This document shows, in pieces, positions 1-4,941 of a stretch of 11,585 nt of DNA (the first letter of the stretch is position 1; the number at the start of each line of letters is the position of its first letter). The notes under the pieces were generated by a model that worked only from the letters and a program-made list of their open reading frames with translations, was not told the origin of the DNA and made no database searches. The stretch comes from Thermoflexus sp. (GTDB lineage Bacteria > Chloroflexota > Anaerolineae > B4-G1 > DUEL01): contig JAPYWT010000031.1 of assembly GCA_028276215.1 (NCBI GenBank), positions 1-11,585 of the forward strand. The letters are read 5' to 3'. The translations under genes and the position numbers were made by a program.

Positions 1-2
1 CC

Positions 3-1175
3 GACCTGGAGGGGATAATGGCCTACCAGCGGGCCGCCGTGGAGCGGCTGGTGGGCGGCGTGGAGCAACTGCTGAAAGAGTGGAAGGTGACGGTGGTCCG
101 GGGCCGGGGCCGCCTGGTCCGCCCCGATGCCCTCTCCGTCACCGACGGGGCCGGGGGGACGACGGAGGTGACCGCCCGCCACATCGTCCTGGCCCCCGGC
201 TCGGTGACGGCCCGCCCGCCCATCCCCGGCCTGGACCTGCCCGGCGTGGTCACCAGCACGGAGGCGCTGGACGTCTCCACCGTTCCGGCCCACCTGATTG
301 TCATCGGCGGCGGGGTCATCGGGCTGGAGTTCGCCTGCATCTACCAGGCGCTGGGCAGCCGGGTGACCGTCCTGGAGATGATGCCGGACCTGCTCCCCGG
401 CGCGGCGGATGAGGCCATTTCCAGGCGACTGGCGGTGCTCCTGCGGCGGCGGGGAATGGACATCCGCACCGGGGCGACGGTCCAGGGTGTAGAGGAGACG
501 GAGGCCGGCCTGCGGGTGCGGTTCTCCACGTCCAGAGGCGAGGAGGCCGTGGAGGGCGACCGGGTCCTGCTGGCGACGGGCCGCTGGCCCAACACCGCCG
601 ACCTGGGGCTGGAGGAGGTGGGAATCCGGATGAACCGGCGCGCGATCGCGGTGGACGAGTACCTGCGCACCAGCGTCCCCAACGTCTGGGCCATCGGCGA
701 CGCCGTGGGCGGGATGATGCTGGCCCATAAGGCCATGGTGGACGGGCGGGTGGCGGTGGAGAACATCGCCGGGCAGAAGCGGGCGGTGGACTACCGCTCC
801 GTCCCCTGGGCCATTTTCACCTCGCCGGAAGTGGCGGGGGTCGGGCTGACGGAGGCGCAGGCCCGCCAGCAGGGCGCCGACGTCCGCGTGCTGCAGTTCC
901 CCTTCTCCGCCAATCCCCGCGCGCAGATTCTGGGGGAGACGGAGGGGCTGGTGCGCATCGTCTGCGAGGCCGGGAGCGGGCGAGTGCTGGGGGTCCACAT
1001 GATGGGCCCGCACGTCACCGAACTGATCGCCGAGGGGGCGCTGGCCGTGCAGACGGGCGCCACCGCCGACGACCTGGCCTGGACCACCCACGCGCACCCG
1101 ACGCTGACCGAGGCCGTCCTGGAGGCCGCCCTGGGCTTCCGGGGCGCGACCATCCATTATCATCGGAAAACGTGA
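3..1175 (+). CDS. lpdA: dihydrolipoamide dehydrogenase, 5'-truncated by window edge
   Basis: Flavoprotein disulfide reductase that reoxidises a dihydrolipoyl carrier with NAD+. The reading frame is open back to position 3, and the residues before the ATG at 18 already fit the family, so that ATG is internal. About 80 N-terminal residues, including the FAD-binding GxGxxG and the CxxxxC redox disulfide, lie left of the window. Counting from the ATG at 18, the visible part has an NAD-binding VIGGGVIGLE segment (about residues 94-104), the second FAD motif VWAIGDAVGG (about 222-231), and the dimerisation domain ending in HAHPTLTE, which carries the catalytic His-Glu pair near 363-369. These favour dihydrolipoamide dehydrogenase over mercuric or glutathione reductase. 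Its TGA stop lies inside the first unit of a heptad repeat. The lipoyl carrier that follows is the obvious substrate. Confidence 0.93.
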   Translation, partial: DLEGIMAYQRAAVERLVGGVEQLLKEWKVTVVRGRGRLVRPDALSVTDGAGGTTEVTARHIVLAPGSVTARPPIPGLDLPGVVTSTEALDVSTVPAHLIVIGGGVIGLEFACIYQALGSRVTVLEMMPDLLPGAADEAISRRLAVLLRRRGMDIRTGATVQGVEETEAGLRVRFSTSRGEEAVEGDRVLLATGRWPNTADLGLEEVGIRMNRRAIAVDEYLRTSVPNVWAIGDAVGGMMLAHKAMVDGRVAVENIAGQKRAVDYRSVPWAIFTSPEVAGVGLTEAQARQQGADVRVLQFPFSANPRAQILGETEGLVRIVCEAGSGRVLGVHMMGPHVTELIAEGALAVQTGATADDLAWTTHAHPTLTEAVLEAALGFRGATIHYHRKT

Positions 1176-1213
1176 AACGTAAAAAGTGAAACGTAAAAAG
1201 TGAAACGTAAGGA
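1172..1213 (+). repeat. heptanucleotide tandem repeat, GTGAAAC/GTAAAAA
   Basis: Five clean 7-bp units alternate GTGAAAC and GTAAAAA (1172-1206), followed by a degraded sixth unit GTAAGGA that runs into the GGAGG ribosome-binding site at 1211-1215. The first unit supplies the TGA stop of the dehydrogenase gene. Each unit carries a TGA or TAA, and because 7 is not a multiple of 3 the array stops all three forward frames. Confidence 0.9.
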
Positions 1214-1219
1214 GGCAAG

Positions 1220-1672
1220 ATGACGGAGTTCTTGGAACTCACGGTGGATAAGTTCACCTTTCGCTTCGCCACCGACCGGTACTATCATCCGGAGGGGGTG
1301 TGGGCCCTGCCGGAGGGGGAGGGGCGGGTGCGCATCGGCCTCTCCGACTTCGCCCAGCAGTCCGGCGGCGACGTCGCCTTCGCCGAGGTGAAGCCCGTGG
1401 GGACCGCCGTGGCCTTCGGCGACGAGGTCGCGTCCATTGAGACGATGAAGACGGACATCGTCGTCCCGGCGCCGGTCGGCGGGACGGTGGTGGAGGTCAA
1501 CCCGGCGCTGGAGATGAGCCCCGAGGCCATCAACGAGGACCCCTACGGGGAGGGCTGGCTGGCGGTCATCGCCGCCACCGACTGGGAGGCCGACCGGGCC
1601 CGCCTGCTGGACGCCCAGGCCTACCTGGAGCGGGTGCGGGAGGTCGCCGAGGAGGAGATGAGGAAGCGATGA
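1220..1672 (+). CDS. gcvH: lipoyl carrier protein, glycine-cleavage H / LbpA family
   Basis: 150-aa swinging-arm carrier that would hold lipoic acid on a lysine and pass the dithiol between partner enzymes. It follows the H-protein pattern: YYHPEGVW near residues 21-28, VRIGLSDFAQ at 37-46, a lipoyl hairpin with SIETMKTD at 72-79 where K77 is the modification site, and the C-terminal NEDPYGEGW at 105-113. The length is slightly above usual H-proteins (about 125-130 aa). The start is set by GGAGG at 1211-1215, four bases upstream of the ATG. The last bases overlap the next start as ATGA. No glycine-cleavage P or T gene is present, and the neighbours are a dihydrolipoamide dehydrogenase and thiol proteins. 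A role like LbpA, the lipoate-binding protein of the sHdr sulfur-oxidation pathway, is therefore a serious alternative; the sequence alone does not settle it. Confidence 0.88.
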   Translation: MTEFLELTVDKFTFRFATDRYYHPEGVWALPEGEGRVRIGLSDFAQQSGGDVAFAEVKPVGTAVAFGDEVASIETMKTDIVVPAPVGGTVVEVNPALEMSPEAINEDPYGEGWLAVIAATDWEADRARLLDAQAYLERVREVAEEEMRKR

Positions 1673-2079
1673 GCCCGAACCGTCGTGTCGTGATTGTTCC
1701 GTGCAGCGGCATCGGGAAGACCTTCGGGACGGTGAGCCGGGAGGCCGCGTATACCGTGGTGGAGGACCTCCGCCCCGATACGACGGAACTGGTCGCCCTC
1801 TCCCTGCTGGTGCTGGGGGACGAGGAGGCACGGGCGGCGGTGGCGGGGCACCCCACCGTCACCATTGACGGATGCCGCCTGGCCTGCGCGACCAAAATGG
1901 TCCAGGAGAGCGGCCTGCCCGTGGCCCGTTCGTTCACCGTTCTGGACGCCTTCCGGAAACACCGGGACCTGAAGCCGGAGGGGATTTCGTCCCTCAACCC
2001 GGAGGGGCAGAAACTGGCCCGGGTCCTGGCGGAGGAGGTCGCAGAGGCGGTGGAAGAACTCGGGAAGAGTGAAACGTGA
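1669..2079 (+). CDS. DGC-domain putative zinc-binding protein, degenerate site
   Basis: 136-aa cytoplasmic protein of the DGC-domain family (function unknown, predicted to bind zinc through four cysteines). The defining IDGC motif ends at C69 and is followed by C73 (VTIDGCRLACA). The N-terminal CSG is at C12. The fourth family cysteine, C45 in the paralogue encoded next, aligns with a leucine near position 44, so the site looks incomplete. There is no signal peptide or membrane segment. The start overlaps the stop of the lipoyl carrier gene (ATGA), implying translational coupling. The last three residues before the stop (SET) are encoded by a heptad repeat that has run into the gene end. DGC proteins are often found near arsenic or redox genes, which matches this location. 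The family call is firm; the biochemical role is not known. Confidence 0.82.
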   Translation: MSPNRRVVIVPCSGIGKTFGTVSREAAYTVVEDLRPDTTELVALSLLVLGDEEARAAVAGHPTVTIDGCRLACATKMVQESGLPVARSFTVLDAFRKHRDLKPEGISSLNPEGQKLARVLAEEVAEAVEELGKSET

Positions 2080-2117
2080 AACGTGAAACGTAAAACGTGA
2101 AACGTGAAGCGTGAGGT
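2069..2117 (+). repeat. heptanucleotide tandem repeat, GTGAAAC type
   Basis: Seven 7-bp units: GTGAAAC three times, GTAAAAC, GTGAAAC, GTGAAGC and a degraded GTGAGGT. The array begins inside the last codons of the first DGC gene, provides its TGA stop (2077-2079), and ends at the GGAGGGG ribosome-binding site of the next gene. It is the same repeat family as 1172-1213, so one array flanks each end of the lipoyl-carrier/DGC pair. Confidence 0.9.
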
Positions 2118-2124
2118 GGAGGGG
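2118..2124 (+). promoter_or_regulatory. ribosome-binding site that fixes the start at 2128
   Basis: GGAGGGG sits just before ATG 2128. An in-frame GTG at 2104 would add eight residues, but it lies in the heptad repeat with no Shine-Dalgarno. ATG 2128 is therefore preferred. Confidence 0.75.
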
Positions 2125-2127
2125 ACG

Positions 2128-2862
2128 ATGCCGATTTTGCCGAAAAAGAAGGTGGGAATTGTGGCCTGTTCCGGCGAGGAGATGCCGGAGGGGACGGTTT
2201 CCCGGGTGGCGGCGCTGAAGGTGCTGGAGCAACTGCGCCCGAACGACACGGTGACCATCTGCCTGCCGCTCTTCCTGGCGGGCGGGGAGGGGGACCGGGC
2301 CTTCGCCCGCTTCTATCCGACGGTCGCCATAGACGGCTGCGAGAAGCGGTGCGCGGCGCGGGCGACGGAGATGTACTCCGGCAAACCTGCCGCCAGCATC
2401 GTCGTGACCGACGTGGTGAGCGGGAACGGCCTGGGGCCTATCCGGGGCTCCCGGACGTTGAACGAGGCCGGGATGCAGGCCGCCGACCTGGTCGCCCAGG
2501 AGGTGGCCCATCTGGTAGACGGACTCCTGGGCCGGACGGGGCGGGAGGCAGAAGAGGCCGCTGTGGAGGAGGCGACCGCAGAGGTTTCAGAGGACGAGGA
2601 AGCGGCCATTTCCCTCTGCTCCTGCGGCTCCGGCATCCCGGTGCAGAAGGTGGCGGTGAATGGGCGGGTGGTCACCCTCATCGCGCTGCCGGCCATCTTT
2701 GAGCAGTTCTACCAGAGCGGCAAGCGGCCCGGCGACGGGACGACGCGGGAGTTGTTGGAAGTCACCCGCATCTACAACCCCATCCCGCCGGAGGAGGAGG
2801 CCGCCTACGCCCAGGCCCTGGCGCGGGAGTACGAGAAGTACTGCCGCAAACACGCCGTGTAG
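2128..2862 (+). CDS. DGC-domain putative zinc-binding protein with C-terminal extension
   Basis: 244-aa paralogue of the preceding protein. Residues 8-135 form a DGC domain with all four candidate zinc cysteines: C14 (VACSG), C45 (TICLPLF), C71 (IDGC) and C75. An acidic, glutamate-rich linker at about 138-160 leads to a second module beginning with CSCGSG (C164, C166). This continues as a short beta-like stretch (VAVNGRVVTLIALP) and ends in a helix-rich tail containing IYNPIPPEEEAAYAQALAREY and C239. I do not recognise this second module with confidence; the CxC could bind metal or form a redox disulfide. Its TAG stop is the first part of a perfect hairpin leading to the OsmC gene. It is probably cytoplasmic. 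The family assignment of the N-terminal domain is good; the function of both parts is unknown. Confidence 0.82.
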   Translation: MPILPKKKVGIVACSGEEMPEGTVSRVAALKVLEQLRPNDTVTICLPLFLAGGEGDRAFARFYPTVAIDGCEKRCAARATEMYSGKPAASIVVTDVVSGNGLGPIRGSRTLNEAGMQAADLVAQEVAHLVDGLLGRTGREAEEAAVEEATAEVSEDEEAAISLCSCGSGIPVQKVAVNGRVVTLIALPAIFEQFYQSGKRPGDGTTRELLEVTRIYNPIPPEEEAAYAQALAREYEKYCRKHAV

Positions 2863-2885
2863 GGCAACTGCGAGCAGTTGCCCTA
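2860..2885 (+). other. perfect intergenic hairpin nested on the stop codon
   Basis: TAGGGCAACTG (2860-2870), loop CGAG, then CAGTTGCCCTA (2875-2885): an 11-bp perfect stem. The TAG at the 5' foot is the stop codon of the DGC gene. There is no T-run after it, and the ribosome-binding site of the OsmC gene follows within a few bases. It is therefore more likely an mRNA processing or stability element, or a mobile palindrome, than a terminator. Confidence 0.8.
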
Positions 2886-2898
2886 CATAGGAGGAGTT

Positions 2899-3348
2899 AT
2901 GAGTCGCACAGCCACATACTACACCATCGTCACCTGGAAGGGAGAGCACTGGGGGCATGTTGTGATGGGCAACGGGCCGGAGATGGACTTCTCCGCCCCG
3001 CCCGATGCCCACGGCCATCCCGGCGTGCTGACGCCGGAGGACGCCTTCGTCGCCGCCGTCAACACCTGCATCATGATGATGTTCATCTGGGCGGTGGAGC
3101 GGTTCAAACTGGACCTGGTCTCCTACGAGTGCCGCGCCGAAGGGACCAAGTTGATAGAACTGGACCGGACGGAATTTTTCACCCACGTCCATCTTTGGCC
3201 GAAGATTGTGGTGCGGGCGGGGGGTGAGGACCCGGCGGCTGTGGAGAAGCGGGTGCGTCGGGCGCTGGAGGGGGCCCGCAAATACAGTCTGGTCGCCAAT
3301 TCCATCAAGTCGGAGGTCATCATAGAGCCGACGATTGTGGTGGAATGA
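2899..3348 (+). CDS. OsmC-like protein
   Basis: 149-aa protein of the OsmC/Ohr fold, whose typical members are two-cysteine thiol peroxidases for organic hydroperoxides acting as dimers in the cytoplasm. The central helix carries the first family cysteine at C57 (AAVNTCIMMMF), and the C-terminal strand-helix with ARKYSLVANSIK is also family-like. The second catalytic cysteine position, expected in that last segment, appears to be serine 130. C78 (SYEC) is extra. A canonical two-cysteine peroxidase cycle is therefore doubtful, and it may bind a ligand or act with another thiol donor. The start ATG is preceded by AGGAGGAG; seven upstream in-frame codons fall in the hairpin and are excluded. The TGA stop is the first unit of a TGACCAA heptad repeat. 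Neighbours are the DGC proteins and a small thioredoxin-fold protein that could supply electrons. Confidence 0.85.
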   Translation: MSRTATYYTIVTWKGEHWGHVVMGNGPEMDFSAPPDAHGHPGVLTPEDAFVAAVNTCIMMMFIWAVERFKLDLVSYECRAEGTKLIELDRTEFFTHVHLWPKIVVRAGGEDPAAVEKRVRRALEGARKYSLVANSIKSEVIIEPTIVVE

Positions 3349-3373
3349 CCAATGACAAATGACCAATGACGGA
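3346..3373 (+). repeat. heptanucleotide tandem repeat, TGACCAA/TGACAAA
   Basis: Four 7-bp units: TGACCAA, TGACAAA, TGACCAA and a degraded TGACGGA that merges with the GGAGGAGG ribosome-binding site. The first TGA is the stop of the OsmC-like gene. The unit sequence differs from the GTGAAAC arrays but has the same period, the same placement and a stop codon in every unit. Confidence 0.87.
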
Positions 3374-3378
3374 GGAGG
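3371..3378 (+). promoter_or_regulatory. ribosome-binding site that fixes the start at 3383
   Basis: GGAGGAGG lies four bases before ATG 3383. The in-frame ATG at 3359 lies within the heptad repeat and lacks a ribosome-binding site, so it is not used. Confidence 0.75.
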
Positions 3379-3382
3379 AAGA

Positions 3383-3661
3383 ATGCCGTTGCACATCAAG
3401 GTTTTGGGGCCGGGTTGTGAGGCCTGCGACTGGGTGGAGCAGCAGGCCATCGCCGCGCTGGAGGTGCTGGCCGAGGAGAACCCCGACCTGGAGGCCACCA
3501 TCCAGCACATTACGGATTACGCCGAGATCACCAAATATCCGATTCTCTTCACCCCTGGCCTGGTGGTCAACGAGAAACTGGTCTGCGCCGGCCGCATCCC
3601 GAGGGTGGAGGAAGTGGTCGCCTGGCTGCGGCAGGCGCTGGACGGGGCCGGGGGAGCATAG
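3383..3661 (+). CDS. small thioredoxin-fold protein (redox-active disulfide protein family)
   Basis: 92-aa single-domain thioredoxin-fold protein of the glutaredoxin-like type found in archaea and bacteria (TM0996/MTH895-like, 'redox-active disulfide protein 2'). It has the sequence VLGPGCEAC with redox cysteines C12 and C15, then a cis-proline loop FTPGLVVN near residues 53-60, and the typical ending AGRIPRVEEVVAWL. The CEAC motif differs from the CPxC common in this family; the acidic residue between the cysteines should affect redox potential. Proteins of this type occur next to arsenic and permease genes, and an ACR3 pump gene follows here. Probable role: cytoplasmic dithiol-disulfide exchange with the OsmC-like, DGC or lipoyl partners; this partner assignment is inference. 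Confidence 0.87.
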   Translation: MPLHIKVLGPGCEACDWVEQQAIAALEVLAEENPDLEATIQHITDYAEITKYPILFTPGLVVNEKLVCAGRIPRVEEVVAWLRQALDGAGGA

Positions 3662-3675
3662 GGGGCAGTCCCCCT
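3660..3675 (+). other. short GC hairpin at the stop codon
   Basis: AGGGGG, loop CAGT, CCCCCT: a 6-bp stem starting within the TAG stop (3659-3661) of the thioredoxin-fold gene. No T-run follows. It repeats the stop-codon-nested arrangement of 2860-2885. Confidence 0.6.
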
Positions 3676-3708
3676 GGATTCGCATAGACCCGCTGCGACT
3701 TCCTGCCG

Positions 3709-3732
3709 GTACGTCGTACGTCGGGTAACCCG
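3709..3732 (+). promoter_or_regulatory. candidate operator upstream of the ACR3 gene (two adjacent palindromes)
   Basis: Two odd-centred palindromes sit side by side: GTACG-T-CGTAC (3709-3719) and CGGGT-A-ACCCG (3722-3732). They lie in the 113-bp gap before the ACR3 gene, about 45 bp upstream of its start. This is where a repressor such as ArsR could bind, but neither half resembles a known ArsR box that I can recall. A GTACGTC direct repeat (3709-3722) also contributes to the pattern. Confidence 0.3.
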
Positions 3733-3774
3733 AACATCTGCATCCCATTCAATCTCAACAGGAGGTACAGAACA

Positions 3775-4884
3775 ATGACCGAAGTCACCACTGTTCGTGA
3801 GCGGGCCATTGCCCGCCGTCCCGGAGTGGCCCAGCGGCTCTCGCTGCTGGACCGGTATCTGACGCTGTGGATTTTCCTGGCGATGGCCGTCGGCGTGGGG
3901 CTGGGATACCTCTTCCCGGCCGCGGTCCAGTCCTTCAACCAGGCCGTCTCCGTCGGGACGACCAACATCCCCATCGCCATCGGCCTGATCCTGATGATGT
4001 ACCCGCCGCTGGCAAAGGTCCACTACGAGGAACTGGGGGACGTCTTCCGCAACTGGCGGGTCCTGGGCCTTTCCCTGATTCAAAACTGGGTCATTGGGCC
4101 CATCCTGATGTTTGTGCTGGCCATCGTCTTCCTGCGGAACTATCCGGAGTACATGGCCGGCCTGATCCTCATCGGCCTGGCCCGCTGCATCGCCATGGTC
4201 ATCGTCTGGAACGAACTGGCTCAGGGCGATACGGAATACGCGGCGGGGCTGGTGGCCTTCAACAGCCTCTTCCAGGTCTTCTTTTACAGCGTCTACGCCT
4301 ATGTCTTCATCACCGTCCTGCCCACCTGGTTCGGCCTGAAGGGGGCAACGGTCCACGTGACGATTGGTGAGATCGCCAAATCCGTCTTCATCTACTTGGG
4401 GATTCCCTTCATCGCCGGTTTCCTCACGCGGCTGGTGCTGATTCGCCTGCGGGGGAAGGAGTGGTACGAGACGAAATTCGTGCCGCGCATCAGCCCCCTC
4501 ACTCTGGCCGCGCTCCTGTTCACGATCGTGGTGATGTTCAGCCTGAAGGGGAACCTCATCGTGACGTTGCCGCTGGACGTGGTGCGCGTTGCCATCCCGC
4601 TGGTCTGCTACTTCGTGCTGATGTTCCTGGTCAGTTTCTGGATGGGACACCGCATCGGCGCGACCTATCCTCAGACGACGACCATCGCCTTCACCGCGGC
4701 CAGCAACAACTTTGAACTGGCCATCGCGGTGGCGGTGGCGGTCTTCGGGATTCAGTCCGGGCAAGCCTTCGCGGCCGTCATCGGCCCACTGATTGAGGTG
4801 CCGGTGATGATCGGGCTGGTGAACGTGGCCTTCGCGCTGGGACGGCGGCTGTTCGGCGCCCAGTCGGAGGCTGCGATGGCGTAG
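3775..4884 (+). CDS. acr3: ACR3 family arsenite efflux permease
   Basis: 369-aa inner-membrane permease of the ACR3 family (BART superfamily), which exports As(III), sometimes Sb(III), driven by the proton-motive force. There are about ten hydrophobic segments after a roughly 25-residue cytoplasmic N-terminus. Hallmarks are GLARCIAMVIVWNE with the essential cysteine at C138, and AASNNFELAIAVAVAVFG with the essential glutamate at E314; the length is normal for the bacterial type. The start ATG follows ACAGGAGGT with good spacing. No arsR or arsC is visible, so control may come from outside the window, or possibly from the palindromes at 3709-3732. The preceding thioredoxin-fold and DGC genes fit an arsenic or thiol-stress island. 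A strong inverted repeat follows the stop. Confidence 0.95.
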   Translation: MTEVTTVRERAIARRPGVAQRLSLLDRYLTLWIFLAMAVGVGLGYLFPAAVQSFNQAVSVGTTNIPIAIGLILMMYPPLAKVHYEELGDVFRNWRVLGLSLIQNWVIGPILMFVLAIVFLRNYPEYMAGLILIGLARCIAMVIVWNELAQGDTEYAAGLVAFNSLFQVFFYSVYAYVFITVLPTWFGLKGATVHVTIGEIAKSVFIYLGIPFIAGFLTRLVLIRLRGKEWYETKFVPRISPLTLAALLFTIVVMFSLKGNLIVTLPLDVVRVAIPLVCYFVLMFLVSFWMGHRIGATYPQTTTIAFTAASNNFELAIAVAVAVFGIQSGQAFAAVIGPLIEVPVMIGLVNVAFALGRRLFGAQSEAAMA

Positions 4885-4889
4885 CAAAA

Positions 4890-4924
4890 GAGGTGACAGT
4901 CACCTTTGAGGTGACTGTCACCTC
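4890..4924 (+). terminator. 16-bp perfect inverted repeat after the ACR3 gene
   Basis: Arms GAGGTGACAGTCACCT (4890-4905) and AGGTGACTGTCACCTC (4909-4924) are separated by TTG. Each arm is itself a 7+1+7 palindrome (AGGTGAC-N-GTCACCT), so the half-site AGGTGAC occurs four times in alternating orientation. The only trailing T-run is ATCTTTAC, too weak for a classic intrinsic terminator. It could act as a bidirectional terminator, an attenuator for the next gene, or a protein-binding dyad. Confidence 0.55.
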
Positions 4925-4941
4925 ATCTTTACGGGGGTGGG

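Noticed and set aside
1220..1672. Firm assignment to the glycine cleavage system
   Set aside because: H-protein homology is clear, but no P, T or serine-glycine genes are visible and the neighbours are thiol proteins, so the pathway is left open.
2104..2127. GTG start for the second DGC protein within the heptad repeat
   Set aside because: There is no Shine-Dalgarno before it, whereas ATG 2128 has GGAGGGG directly upstream.
1172..3373. Tandem repeats as a CRISPR array
   Set aside because: The period is 7 bp with no spacers and no cas genes; these are simple heptanucleotide repeats.
3517..4887. Long reverse-strand open frame across the ACR3 gene
   Set aside because: Its translation is low-complexity and polar (His, Asp, Gln-rich), a typical antisense shadow of a GC-rich membrane gene, and it has no ribosome-binding site or family motif.
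4906..4930. Classic rho-independent terminator after ACR3
   Set aside because: The stem is strong but the following sequence ATCTTTAC lacks a proper T-run, so it is reported as an inverted repeat with only moderate terminator confidence.
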